Assembly (NCBI RefSeq): GCF_963082655.1
Contig: NC_081554.1
Coordinates: forward strand, 41,904,354 to 41,968,353
Source: Stomoxys calcitrans
Taxonomy: Eukaryota; Arthropoda; Insecta; Diptera; Muscidae
Reading direction: 5' to 3'
DNA length: 64,000 nt
The notes beneath the pieces were generated by a model. It did not search any database. It worked only from the letters and a program-made list of their open reading frames with translations, and had not been told where the DNA came from. A program made the position numbers and the translations under genes. This document shows, piece by piece, positions 36,244 to 43,915 of this stretch. How positions within the stretch are numbered: position 1 is the first letter of the stretch; every line of letters starts with the position of its first letter.

Positions 36244-38899
36244 GACAGACGGACAGACGGACGGACAGACGGACAGACGAACGGACAGACGGACGGACGG
36301 ACAGACGGACACACAGACGGAGACGGACGGACAGATGGACGGACGGATGGACGGACAGACGGACGCACAGACGGACGGACAGACAGACGGTCATGGCTAG
36401 ATTGACTTTAAATGTTACGACGATCAAGAATTTACATGCTTTATGGGGTCTTCGACGCATATCTCGTAGTGTAATGACGAAATTAGTAAACGCTGGAGGG
36501 TATAAAAGTTATGTAAGAAATAACTTAAATTTTTTGCAAAAATATCAAAAATTTTGGGGTACCAAAACGCACTATTTGAAATTTCATCAAAATCTAATGA
36601 AAAATGCTCCTTTTATGGGCTCAATACTCTATATCGGGAGATCGGTCTATAGGGCAGCTATATCCAAATATAGTCCGATCTGGACCACACTTCACAAAAA
36701 TGGGTAGTGGTCTACTAGAACTCACTCCGCCAAATTTCATCGAATAAATGGATCTATTATGGTCTCAATAACCTTTATCGGGAGATCGGGCGGGCGGTCT
36801 ATCGGGCTACTACATCCAAATATAGTCCGATCTGGACCACACTTCACAAAAATGGGTAGGGGTCTACTAGAACTCATTGCACCAAATTTCATCGAATTCG
36901 GGTAGTACATAGATCTATTATGGTCTCAATACCCTTTATCGGGAAATCGGGCAGATGGTCTATAGGGACAGCTACATCCAAATATAGTCCAATCTGGTCC
37001 ACACTTCACAGGAGTGGGTAGGGGTCTACCAGAACTCACTGTGCCAAATCTTATCGAAAACGGATGAAAAATAACCAATTTATTACCTCAAGACTTTAAC
37101 TCTGGTGATCGGTCTATATAGCGGCTATGTACAACAACATTCCGATTTTTTGAGATCAGAAGACCAAGTTTATATAAAAAGAATACGAAATTAATAAAAA
37201 TTGCTTGGAAAATTTGTTTATACCCAAGATATCTGGAAAATTATACATTCCCAGCTTTTGGGTATAAATGGGTAGATACCCGAGATTTTATCGGGTAAAT
37301 ACCTTTTGGGGATTTACCCATCGCCCATCTCTAGTAATAGGACTATTAAGCCTGAGTCGGATTTTGGTTCGAAGTTAAGCACCCTTGCCCCGACTTCGAA
37401 CCACTCTCCGACTCCGGCTTAATACCCCGACTCCGACTTGGACTACGACACGGGATCGGAGTCGACTCCGCAGCCCTACTCCAAAAGGGGTCCCTTTTGC
37501 ATAGGTCTCTAATGGAGGCCATCGTAGCGCAGAGGTAAGCATGTCCACCTATGACGCTGAACGCCTGGGTTCGAATCCTAGCGAGATCATCAGAAAAACA
37601 ATTTTCAGTGGTGGTTTTCCCCTTCTAATGCTGGCAACATTTGTGTGGTACTATGCCATGTAAAACTTCTCTCCAAAGAGGTGTCGCACTGCGGCACGCC
37701 GTTCGGACTCGGCTATAAAAAGGAGGCCCCTCATCATTGAGCTTAAATTTGAATCGGACTGTTCATGGGCAAAATTTGCAATAGGTCTCTATTTCATACC
37801 CAATTTTTTTTTATTTGATAACTTGATTTGCATGTGCTGCATAGGCTTTCAGTAGCCATAAGCCATAAGGCCACATATAATCCATCTGCAAAATCATTAC
37901 TCAGTTTAATAACTGAGAAAACATAAAAAATTTAATAAAATATCAAAAATCTCACATGTAAAAATTAAAGTACTCCCCTTCGTTACTTTAATAGACCATA
38001 ACTATGTGCTATTTTCTCAGAAAGCCACCAACATTTGCTACCTTCTTTGCCACTATTTGTCCCTGAACTTACTTTTGTGCCTTGAACCAAGCGCGTCGCT
38101 TCTGTGTTGCATGGTCAACATCCTGGGCGTCTATCGTGTGTGGGTGTAGTTGTAGCTGCTGTTGGTTACTGTAGATGGTTGACTCGTTGGGTGACACAGA
38201 AGTGGTCACATAGCCATTCTTGGTCACTATGGTTTGTATGTAGGATGTGGGCCTTACCACTACTGCTGGTATCTGTTGCTGCTGTGATATTCCATGCTGA
38301 TGAGGTTGCAAACTGTTTGCACTATCGTTAACAGGATTTCTGCAGACCTGAGCATAAGCGGAATGGCGTCTTAATTGCACATCACTTGCATATGGTTGCT
38401 GCTGCTGCAGGTCATGAGAGGTCCTTGCCGTTTTTCTGGCTTTAGTGGCAGGTAAAGGTAGAGTTTTTGTTGTGGCCTTTGTAGGTGACAAACTGTCAGG
38501 GCCAGCTTCTTTGTTTGTAGAGGGCGGTGAAACATGATTGTGGCATGTAGCGGGGTTAGAGGCAGCTGCGGCATTACCAATAAACGCTGTATTCAAAATT
38601 CCTCCTTCACAGTCCAATTGTATACGCAATGCCGGAGGTGGCTGTAAATTGTTGCTCAGGCTAGTTACGTTGGAGTGCAGCAGTGATGAGGTGGCTACTG
38701 TTGTGCTGGGCGTGCCATGTGTAAGGATTCTGGAGGCAGGTATTGCACTGTAACGGGCCTGAGCTGTTTTGCAAGCATTTACAACCAAATGGGCATTACT
38801 ATCGGCACTATTGCAGCGGGACAGGGAGAGTAATGACTTGTCTTGAGTGCTATTGGACTCTTGGGATTCTTCAGAGGAGTTTTTTTGTATGCTGGTCAT
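18138..38899 (-). CDS. ABCG half-transporter, ABCG1/ABCG4 group, six exons (whole gene span)
   Basis: This is a predicted ATP-driven membrane exporter of the ABCG family; half-transporters of this group work as dimers, and the ABCG1/4 group is linked to sterol and lipid export, but the substrate here is unknown. The exons are 38899-38073, 32337-32032, 24558-23180, 23076-22976, 18707-18419 and 18349-18138. Each junction has GT donor and AG acceptor, the phases all agree, and the sum is 3114 bp or 1037 aa plus TAA. Residues 1-275 are a Q/S/T-rich extension. Walker [10 protein letters not shown] is at about 361-369, LSGGQ at 462-466, the Walker B region with FFDEP around 484-488, and the H-loop His near 519. 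A low-complexity Gly/Asn linker follows, then about six membrane segments and the family-typical ending with FVLRWKL. Human ABCG1 is about 680 aa, so the extension and linker are extra. The Drosophila gene CG17646 may be the closest relative, from memory only. I am sure of the family and of exons 2-6, and less sure that exon 1 is the only first exon. Confidence 0.88.
18419..18707 (-). CDS. ABCG gene exon 5: transmembrane domain
   Basis: The exon starts after a TTTTTCAG acceptor with [18 protein letters not shown] and ends FEG before GTGAGT. It contains three or four membrane segments ([33 protein letters not shown]) and the conserved [17 protein letters not shown]. The length of 289 bp leaves one base that completes a Gly codon with exon 6. 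It is separated from exon 4 by a 4.3-kb intron holding a SINE, a G-rich repeat array, a DINE-like element and a MITE. Confidence 0.92.
18795..19028 (-). mobile_element. Mariner-type MITE, copy 2, in intron 4 of the ABCG gene
   Basis: The copy starts TTGGGTTGCCCAAAAAGTAA after TA, and ends GGGCAACC with a slightly decayed last few bases. It is in the orientation opposite to copy 1. Confidence 0.9.
19129..20568 (-). mobile_element. DINE-like element, near-complete, in intron 4
   Basis: Read on the minus strand, the head at 20568-20500 contains GCACGCTCTTAC reversed and the CTCCACCATAG block. About eight central-repeat units follow (phrases GCCATATAAACCGATCTTGG, GAGCCTCTAGAGGGCGCAAT). The tail lies at 19129-19200 with CACTCCACCATAGGATGG. 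The core is shortened around 19205-19255. It interrupts the ABCG gene between exons 4 and 5. Confidence 0.82.
20570..20769. other. Unassigned intronic spacer
   Basis: Nothing recognised in this 200-bp stretch between the DINE-like element and the G-rich repeats. Confidence 0.4.
20770..22255 (-). repeat. G-rich tandem repeat family in intron 4
   Basis: Units carry ATATGGGACTCAAATGAAAG and GGGAGTAGATTACGAAT, with G- or C-rich blocks such as CCCCAAAACTC and AGGGGGTCACGCC. The orientation equals that of arm B at 7425. A second head-like stretch near 21338-21440 suggests two copies side by side. Confidence 0.7.
22256..22535 (-). mobile_element. tRNA-derived SINE in intron 4
   Basis: On the minus strand a B-box-like CGTTCGAATCCTGGCGAGAT is followed by the body phrases AGGTGTCGCACTGCGGGACG and a 3' end with ACTTGAATCGGAAAG. 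It matches the SINE at 37512-37780 with decay in the A-box half. Confidence 0.75.
22685..22896. repeat. 106-bp near-perfect tandem duplication in intron 4
   Basis: The phrase CCTTACGTTCGACAAGAAGC at 22685 recurs as CCTTACATTCGACAAGAAGC at 22791, and the following 85 bases match almost base for base. It lies about 80 bp from exon 4, on its 3' side. The high identity points to a recent event. Confidence 0.95.
22976..23076 (-). CDS. ABCG gene exon 4: extracellular and membrane linker
   Basis: This 101-bp exon lies just downstream of a 103-bp intron. It follows a TTTTACAG acceptor and ends CAG before GTAAG. It encodes [18 protein letters not shown] then [16 protein letters not shown], matching the conserved ABCG block in which EhxnyWYsl and KtmAdlPfq are typical. 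With the single base from exon 3 it holds 34 full codons and ends in phase 0. Confidence 0.92.
23180..24558 (-). CDS. ABCG gene exon 3: rest of the ABC domain, linker and first membrane segments
   Basis: The exon follows a TTTGCAG acceptor and begins [20 protein letters not shown]. In order it carries a Q-loop region (CYIMQDD), the signature [11 protein letters not shown], Walker [13 protein letters not shown], the D-loop, and the switch His in [17 protein letters not shown]. About residues 600-790 form a low-complexity linker with an (NG)n stretch and a Gly run encoded by GGN repeats near 23500-23535. The first membrane segments follow ([31 protein letters not shown]). The exon ends in one base before GTAAGT. 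All catalytic motifs are intact, so the gene is probably functional. The long linker is unusual for ABCG1/4 and may vary in length between alleles. Confidence 0.94.
25023..25530 (+). repeat. 254-bp tandem duplication inside the LINE
   Basis: The phrase GAAGAGGAATTCGTGGGCGA at 25023 recurs at 25277 (one base different). The rest of the unit also repeats in order, including TGTAGCATCTAGGATGCTCA and CAATATCGACATATGTGGTC. The first unit ends directly where the second begins. Confidence 0.93.
26425..26590 (+). mobile_element. SINE 3' part inside the LINE
   Basis: The phrases CAGCACGCCGTTTGGACTCG, AAAAAGAGGCCCCTCACC and TTCCGTAATGGAATGTTCGT match the body and 3' end of the SINE at 37512-37780. The tRNA-like head is missing. 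Its last 40 bases are included in the tandem unit that follows. Confidence 0.8.
26550..27720 (+). repeat. 391-bp tandem repeat of a SINE-LINE chimera, three units
   Basis: CTGTTCCGTAATGGAATGTT starts at 26550, 26942 and 27333, giving periods of 392 and 391 bp. Each unit joins the SINE 3' end to LINE coding text ([12 protein letters not shown], then [19 protein letters not shown]), and ends with an RNase H-upstream block. The copies are close to identical, so amplification is fairly recent. Confidence 0.93.
27720..30570 (+). repeat. Repeated LINE RNase H segments
   Basis: The RNase H start, seen as CACTGATGGCTCCAAGATGG or a decayed form, occurs near 27750, 28468, 29090, 29288, 29459 and 30078. 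It is preceded each time by GAGGGCGAATGCTGTGTTAG-like text. Spacing is irregular (about 170-720 bp) and several units are internally deleted. All encode broken pieces with stops. Confidence 0.85.
30579..30820 (-). mobile_element. Mariner-type MITE, copy 3, inserted in the LINE
   Basis: Inverted ends TTGGTTTGCCCAAAAAGTAA and TTACTTTTTGGGCAACC lie next to TA on both sides. LINE sequence continues on the right, so the MITE came later. Confidence 0.9.
31409..32031. other. Intron 2 sequence next to exon 2
   Basis: AT- and A-rich sequence with a short GT run at 31980-31995. I see no coding or transposon hallmark. It lies immediately downstream of exon 2 in the direction of transcription. Confidence 0.5.
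32032..32337 (-). CDS. ABCG gene exon 2: start of the nucleotide-binding domain with Walker A
   Basis: The exon starts after a TTTTCAG acceptor and ends before GTAAGT. It encodes the start of the ABC domain: [12 protein letters not shown], then [20 protein letters not shown] and the P-loop [18 protein letters not shown] at the very end. The P-loop lies about ten residues before the exon end. The last codon is split, AA plus the first A of exon 3, to give Lys. Its flanks are large introns full of transposons. The translation is strongly typical of the ABCG1/4 group. Confidence 0.93.
32612..32715 (+). repeat. DINE-like central-repeat fragment in intron 1
   Basis: A decayed unit with TGTTATGGACCGATTCTGG and AATTGGTAAAGAATTGCTCC. 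It abuts the LINE fragment that follows. Confidence 0.5.
32716..33196 (+). pseudogene. LINE fragment: end of ORF1 and start of the ORF2 endonuclease
   Basis: One plus-strand frame from about 32938 reads [20 protein letters not shown] then [13 protein letters not shown]. This matches the N-terminus of the AP-like endonuclease of R1/LOA-type LINEs (LQ.NL..SKAA, LIQEPWV). After a stop and a frame change the text [18 protein letters not shown] follows, also endonuclease. The protein is broken. A DINE-like element and a SINE head interrupt it; more endonuclease follows at 34202. Confidence 0.75.
33200..34138 (-). mobile_element. DINE-like element, 3' part, inside the LINE endonuclease
   Basis: The tail starts at about 33200 with TATACCCTCCACCATAGGAT and the core lies at 33290-33360. 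Central-repeat anchors (AAACCGATCTTGG) at 33488, 33641, 33794, 33947 and 34100 are each 153 bp apart. The head is missing where it meets a SINE head at 34133. Confidence 0.87.
34133..34201 (-). mobile_element. SINE tRNA-like head fragment
   Basis: Reverse-strand text holds an A-box-like TGGCGCAGAGGTATGCATG and a B-box-like GGTTCAAATCTAGGTGAGAA in tRNA spacing, matching the head of the SINE at 37512. The SINE body is missing. Confidence 0.7.
34202..34555 (+). pseudogene. LINE endonuclease fragment, continuation
   Basis: The frame reads [19 protein letters not shown] then [20 protein letters not shown]. This fits the middle of LINE AP-endonuclease, where (G)CDANAHH.xWGSSD is the usual text. 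Together with 32716-33196 it looks like one endonuclease split by a 1-kb insertion. The frame is closed by stops soon after. Confidence 0.72.
34556..35235 (+). mobile_element. DINE-like element, 5'-truncated, intron 1
   Basis: Central units with ATCGGTTTATATGGGAGCTA at about 34650 and ATCGGTTTATATGGAAGC at 34800 are followed by GACGGACGGACGGACATGGC, the core and a tail near 35205-35232. The head is missing. Confidence 0.8.
35250..36510 (+). mobile_element. DINE-like element with a greatly expanded (GACR)n, intron 1
   Basis: A head lies at 35250-35320 (TTCGGCCTGTCCGAATC, CCCTCCACCATGGATCGCAT). Two or three central units follow, then the expanded GACR tract from 35743 to 36392. The core CATGGCTAGATTGACTTTAA and the tail TGGAGGGTATAAAAG close the copy at about 36510. 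It has all parts in the order seen at 941-2881. Confidence 0.85.
35743..36392 (+). repeat. 650-bp (GACR)n microsatellite with 12-bp sub-repeats
   Basis: Tetranucleotides GACG and GACA dominate. From about 35836 to 36060 the text is ordered as GGACGGACGGAA-like 12-mers, and from 36064 to 36140 as GGAAAGTCGGAC 12-mers. The same tract is only 16-40 bp in other copies (for example 2711-2746). The lack of stops in most frames is a by-product of the unit. Confidence 0.97.
36511..37150 (+). repeat. DINE-like central repeats of another subfamily
   Basis: CCAAATATAGTCCGATCTGG begins at 36664, 36816 and 36978, spacings of 152 and 162 bp. Units include TCGGGAGATCGG and ATCTATTATGGTCTCAATA. Head and tail are not present. 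Confidence 0.75.
37151..37511. other. Intron 1 spacer with a degenerate GACTCC-type repeat
   Basis: The only structure I see is imperfect GACTCCGACT-type hexamer text at about 37340-37480. No gene is recognised. Confidence 0.45.
37512..37780 (+). mobile_element. tRNA-derived SINE with target-site duplication
   Basis: The head has an A-box-like TAGCGCAGAGGTAAGCATG and a B-box GGTTCGAATCC in tRNA spacing. The body holds AGGTGTCGCACTGCGGCACG and CGGCTATAAAAAGGAGGCCC. The copy is bounded by an 11-bp direct repeat, ATAGGTCTCTA, at 37501-37511 and 37781-37791, which indicates retrotransposition. The decayed acceptor stem and SINE body argue against a functional tRNA gene. It is the most complete copy of the family in the window. 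Confidence 0.88.
37781..38072. other. Intron 1 sequence next to exon 1
   Basis: AT-rich sequence with no recognised element. It contains the exon 1 donor at its right edge. Confidence 0.5.
38073..38899 (-). CDS. ABCG gene exon 1: start codon and Q/S/T-rich N-terminal extension
   Basis: This exon encodes the first 275 residues, beginning [15 protein letters not shown]. The start ATG has an A-rich upstream context, AAACAATG, which is good for flies. The segment is rich in Ser, Thr, Gln and His, has short Gln runs and no membrane segment, so it is probably a disordered cytosolic tail. The exon ends with the codon part AA before a GTAAGT donor. Those two bases join the first C of exon 2 to make an Asn codon, so direct splicing to 32337 keeps the frame. 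The open frame of about 830 bp in AT-rich DNA and the good donor support a real exon. I recognise no domain in it. It could be one of several alternative first exons. Confidence 0.78.
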
Positions 38900-39810
38900 T
38901 GTTTAACTTATTTTTTTAATTTTTTTACAATTTTTTAGCTTCTTTGTGGCATATTATTTTGTTTTGTTTCTTTGCAATCACTTCACTTGTTTCTTCAATG
39001 AATTCAACAACACAAATGTCCAAAGCTCTTGATTCACTCATAGTCCGCAACGAAATATAGCCATAAATATAAAATTATTTTTACCCTACAAAGTAGCGGG
39101 GGCATGGCCGGGGCTTATAAGCTAAATCGTCATTCATCGTAATTTGTTTAATGTCTAAATATTTTTCGATTTCTTCGTTTTTTATTATTTTGAGACACTT
39201 TGATAATGGCTCATTGTTAGTTCGTTTCGTTCCGTTTCACTTCCTTACATTACACACAGATGTAGAGGTTCAGTTTTGATGAGGCTCTAAAATTTCTTGG
39301 GATTTATAAATAATTGTTGGTTCATGATTTGCCTGAACCTTCAATGTCAGGTTCATGATTTGCTTACAATTATAAATATGCTCTTTGCTTTTGGGGTCTT
39401 AAATTTAATTGAGAAATAAAGTTTTATATTTTTGTCAATGATTCTTTTGCTTGAGTTAGATTTTTTATTTCTTCTTTGTCAAAAGAGTCAAAGGAGAGGG
39501 GTGATTTGAATTTTCTTATAAGTGTATCTCTCGTTAAGAGTACTTTTGGATAGCAGGAGTGTGATGTTTCTTTATTGCTTTGAAATTCTAAATAGATTTA
39601 TCCAATGAATAAAGCTACCAGCTTCTTAAGTCCCCACGTACTCTAATTTTTCTGCACTAGATGAAGTCCAAGTATGACCTCTTAAAGAAAGGTCATATAT
39701 GAATGGATAAACACATGTATACATACAAATTTCCATAAAAATTTAACATTGGCGAAATTTACCATACCAATTTAACATGTACGCTATTGATACAAGAGAG
39801 AATATAAAAA
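38900..39810. promoter_or_regulatory. Upstream region of the ABCG gene, promoter not resolved
   Basis: This 900-bp AT-rich stretch lies upstream of the first coding exon and lacks recognised transposons, unlike its surroundings. It should contain the 5' UTR or proximal promoter if exon 1 is the true first exon. No clear TATA box plus initiator was found. A 14-bp motif GGTTCATGATTTGC occurs twice, at 39319 and 39350, the first forming a short hairpin with the following TGAACC. Confidence 0.3.
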
Positions 39811-40845
39811 ACGAGTAAAAGAGCATTAACTTCGGCCGGGCCAAACCTTGGATACCCACCACCTCGGGTATATATGTAAACCACCTTTCGTCAAAGTCTG
39901 GTGAAAAATGCATAATTTATGCCCCCATAGCATTTATATCGAAATATGGTCCAATTTGGACCAGATTCGGCAAGACCTCAAATCGAGAGATCGGTCTGTA
40001 TGGCAGCTATATCCAAATCTGAACCGATCTGGGTAAAATTAAAGCAGGATGTCGAAGGGCCTATCATAACTCACTGTCCCAAATTTCGGCGAAATCGGAC
40101 AATAGATGCGACTTTTATGGCCCCAAAACCTTAAATCGAGAGATCGGTCTATATGGCGGCTATATCCAAATCTGGACCGATCTGAGCCAAATTCAAGAAT
40201 ATTGTCAAAGGGACTAACACAACTCACTGTTCCAAATTTCGGCAAAATCGGATAATAAATGCGTCTTTGTGGGCCCAAAACCTTAAATCGAGAGCTCGGT
40301 CTATATGACAGCTATATTCAAATCTGAACCGATCTGAGCCAAATTGAAGTAGCATGTCGAAGGGCCCAGTACACTTCACTGTCCGAAATTTTGGCAAAAT
40401 AGGATAATAAATACGTCTTTTATGGCCCCAAAACCTTAAATCGAAAGATCGGTCTATATGACAGCTATACCCAAATCTGGACCGATCTGTGCCAAATTCC
40501 AAAAAGATGTCGAGGGGCCCAACACAACTTACAGTCCTAAATTTCAGCGAAATCGGATATTAAATGAGCCATTTCTATGCCCAAGACCTTAAATCGAGAT
40601 ATCGATCTATATAGCAGCTATACCCAAATCTGGACCGATCTGTATCAAATTCCAGTTAGATGTCGGGGGGACCAAAACAACTCACTGTCCCAAATTTCGG
40701 CGAAATCGGATAATAAATACGCCATTTATATGCCCGAGTCCTTAAATCAAGAGATAGGTCGGTATGGCAGCTATATCCAAATCTGGACCGATCTAAGCCA
40801 AATTGAAGAAGGAAGTCGAAGGCTCTAACAAAACTCACTGTGTTA
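39811..40845 (+). mobile_element. DINE-like element, second subfamily, 3'-truncated
   Basis: The head reads TTCGGCCGGGCCAAACCTTG then TACCCACCACCTCGGGTATA. Central-unit anchors (ATCGGTCTATATGGC) at 39990, 40143, 40295, 40448, 40601 and 40754 are 152-153 bp apart. Unit text (GATCTGAGCCAAATTGAAG, GGCCCCAAAACCTTAAATCG) is clearly different from the first subfamily. It stops abruptly at LINE sequence. Confidence 0.87.
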
Positions 40846-42010
40846 CATGCGTTTTCGTCGCCCACGCCCTCATTCGGACTGTGTCTTCCCGAAAGGCTTC
40901 GGATTAACGAAGTTTATTGACGACAGTCCTCTGACCTTCACTGCCTATTTGTCTGCTCTTTCATTCCCCCATACCCCGCTTTTGCCCGGCATCCAGACGA
41001 TGCGGGTCGTGCTTTCCTCAGAAATTTGTTAATAATCTCCTTATTACACTCTAAGACTCTTTGTGACCTTACCGTTCTAGTTGTTATTGCCCTGATGGCC
41101 AGTTTACTGCCCGTAGAGATGTTAACACTCGACTTACTCGCGTTAACACTGTACCACACCACGCATTCCGTTATCGCCCGGGTCTCTGGCAGCAGGACCG
41201 TCTTGTGGTCCAGCAGTCTAAAACAGATCTCAGTCCCTGAGTTCTCCATGCAGACCCATCTGTCCTCGAGCTTTGATTCATCTGTGTGTCATGATCTCCC
41301 AGATTGCAATACCAGAGTTCTGTTAATTCAAGACATTACCTCTATTGTCGTCTCAAGTATCCCTTCGGAAACCTCTTGCATACCATCCAGGTTTCCTATC
41401 GTCAGTTCGTTTATACTGCAATGGTGTTACCTACTCACATCCTCTATCAATTCTCCTATCGCCTTAAGTCTCAAAGACGTAGAGGCTGACTCACACTTAA
41501 TCTGTATGTCTATGTGTCGGATATCGAGAATAGTCTGCAGTGCGTTAGTGGGCGACATCCTCGCCTCGTCCTCGCTTTGCATATGCCAAGACAACATGTT
41601 CTCTGAACCTTTTGCATTATCCTTACTTTGCTATTATTCTACACCGCACCAAACTACTGAGAAGTAGGATAGTATTGGACGAATCATGCTCCTGTAGAAC
41701 AACTATCCTAAGATTCAGGGTTCATTTCGATGTTGCGGCGCATCTTCATAGTAGCCAATATCTGTGAATCTTCTCGGCACGTACCTGAATGTGACACTTC
41801 CGATTCGGATTCCTGTTCAAGAACACTCATAAGTATTTAACCTTATAAGGTAACGAAATGTTTCTATTGAGAACACGTAGTTCATCAAATCGATCCTCCA
41901 TCGTCTTCCTCGTTAACAGGCAGGCTTCAGTCTTCTATGGGCTAGGCTTAGCTCAGTCGTATAATATGATATCAAGAACTTTTCTGCTATGCATATTCGG
42001 ATCCTTACCC
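40846..42010 (-). pseudogene. LINE relic with RNase H fragment
   Basis: On the minus strand the RNase H-like text reads GTEICFRLLDHKTVLLPETR then AITECVVWYSVNASKSSVNI and SKLAIRAITTRTVRSQRVLE. Upstream (higher coordinates) lies NALQTILDIRHIDIQIKCES with SLRLKAIGE, typical of the RT-RNase H linker of I/LOA-type LINEs. Stops break the frame in several places. The catalytic Asp expected before SKLA is absent, replaced by Gly in the text STGSKL. Confidence 0.75.
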
Positions 42011-42024
42011 TTTAAAAGAAGCGC

Positions 42025-42600
42025 AGAGATTAGCTTCCACCTATGACGCTGAATGCCTTGGTTCGAATCCTGGCAAGAACACTAGAAAAATTTTTTCAGC
42101 GTTGATTATCCCCTCATAGTGCTGGCGGTATTGGTGAAGTACTGTATCATTTGGTATGGCAGCCAGGTAAAAACTTCACCACAAAGAAGTGACACGAGAC
42201 GCCGTTTTTCTCTGGGTTAACTTTCAAACCACTAGGCTTAGCTCAGTCGTATGATATCTTCAAGAACTTTTCTGCTACGATAATTCGGACCCTTACCATT
42301 TCAAAGTTGCGCAGAAGTTAGCTTCCACCTATGACGCCGAATGCCTTGGTACGAATCCTGGCGAGAACACCAGAAATTTTTTTCTGCGTTGTATCATTTG
42401 GTATGGCAGCCAGGTAAAAACTTCTCCACAAAGAGGTGTCCGTTCAGGCTCGGCTATAAAAAGGAGGCCCCTTTCATTGAGCTGAAAATTGAATGGGACA
42501 GCACTCATTGATATATGAGAAGTTTTCCCCTCTTCCTTAATGGAATGTTCAAGAGAAAATTTGCATTGCAGCCCTTTGAAGTATTATAACATCGTCTGGG
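42025..42600 (+). mobile_element. Two SINE copies in tandem
   Basis: The B-box region GAATGCCTTGGTTCGAATCC lies near 42048, and its counterpart TTGGTACGAATCCTGGCGAG near 42350. Body phrases TTTGGTATGGCAGCCAGGTA and AAAAACTTC recur in both. Only the second has the full 3' end (CGGCTATAAAAAGGAGGCC, CTTAATGGAATGTTCAAGAG). The preceding text TTTCTGCTATGCATATTCGG also recurs before both, so a genomic duplication is more likely than two insertions. Confidence 0.75.
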
Positions 42601-43425
42601 CAGCAGATGGGTTCAAATTATTTCTAGGTTATATATGGTGGTCACCCATAAGAGTGCCTATAAAATGCCTCTCTGTGGCATGCCCTTTGCTGGTCTAGCC
42701 TCTAGGACCTAGGTCCACTCGCTCTAGGGTCTAGGGATTGAATGAGAGGTTCGGGACTCACATTATCATTGCCAACTGCCAATGTTTTCTTTTCGGCATC
42801 GAAGAATTCTTCTATTTTATGCACAACCTCGTGCAGGACAGTCCCCACGGATCTTTCCCTGACATAGGCATGCGATATGTATTTGAGCAATTCGCTGGAT
42901 GTCCTACTCTTTATCATGGCAGCCACCATGTTTCCATGGCTTAGAGTAGGAAGGCATCACAAATGATAATTTTTATTGCAAAATACCACTACATATGCCA
43001 AATAGCGTATAGCGTAAAATTTCTAATAATCATACTCGTCCGCATACGTAATAAGGTTGTTGCTTTCGTTTAATAATCATACGCCCGGCTGGTCATCGCA
43101 ATCATGGCGATTCACTGCATAGCATGCCGTATACACAACAATTGTTTGCATTAAATATACGCCAACTGGTCACTGACCTTTTATTGTCTTTGAAATCACA
43201 TTTCTAAATCACTGACACTTCTTTACTTTTCACCATGAGTTCAATGCCTTACCACCAAAGTAAAGGATTGTAAGTGTGTACAATATTTAAAGAGTGGAAC
43301 TCTATGTAGAGGACATTGCCACGGACCAATGATAATTTTTTGCAATTTTGTTATATTTTTGCAATTGTTCATAAAAAGAATGGAAAGAGACAAAGTCCAA
43401 GTTATGTTATAAGTTATGCAGTAAG
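42601..43425. other. Unassigned stretch with a weak minus-strand ORF
   Basis: The only candidate is a 75-codon minus-strand frame at 42702-42929 beginning MVAAMIKSRTSSELLKYISH and rich in Lys and Glu, which could be a LINE ORF1 relic. No motif supports it. Nothing else is seen. Confidence 0.25.
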
Positions 43426-43426
43426 T

Positions 43427-43915
43427 AAGGAAGGGCAAAAGTTGGGCGGAGCCGACTGTATAATACCCTACACCTACCCTATAAGAACAATGTGGGGCTA
43501 TATCCAATTCTGAATCAATTTTGATGAACCTCGGCAGATGTTTTCAGATGGGTTATGAAATAATCCGTATGCCATTTCGAGCAAATTTGTTCAAACTGTG
43601 ATAACTACGGTTGACAACTGACAACATTATTGCAAATTACCCAAAATCTGACGAACATATATATGGGAGCTATATCTAATTCTGAAGGCACTTGAAATTT
43701 TGCACAAATATTTCGTCAAAGCGAAGTTTGCGGAAGATAGTAAATGTGCGAAATTGGTATAAAATTTCATATAGCACTCATATAAGCCGATCTCCCAAAT
43801 GGGACTTCTTAAAGGCTTAAATATTATCAGATATGGCTGACATATTTCACATAGTGTTTTGTTATGACTTTCAACATCCATAATTCAATCTCCCGATTTG
43901 ACTTCTTGACCTTCT
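43427..43915 (+). mobile_element. DINE-like element of the GGGCGGAGCCGAC-head family, truncated
   Basis: The head AAAGTTGGGCGGAGCCGACT with ATAATACCCTACACCTACCC matches the head at about 9810. A diverged unit with CGAACATATATATGGGAGC and CTATATCTAATTCTGAAG follows, and the copy then fades. Confidence 0.75.

Noticed and set aside
35692..36460. Overlapping frames of 200-245 codons on both strands with Ser-Val-Arg-Pro or Thr-Asp-Gly-Arg repeats
   Set aside because: They are translations of the (GACR)n microsatellite; the repeat lacks stops in most frames, so the frames carry no coding evidence.
37350..37400. Possible 5S rRNA fragment (CGAAGTTAAGCA)
   Set aside because: Only about 12 bases resemble 5S rRNA; the flanks are degenerate GACTCC repeats.
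37512..37590. Functional tRNA gene
   Set aside because: A and B boxes are present, but the acceptor stem does not pair well and the sequence continues into a repeated SINE body with a target-site duplication.
42702..42929. Host gene exon
   Set aside because: The 75-codon frame has no splice-site support, motif or neighbour; it is kept only as a weak relic in the feature list.
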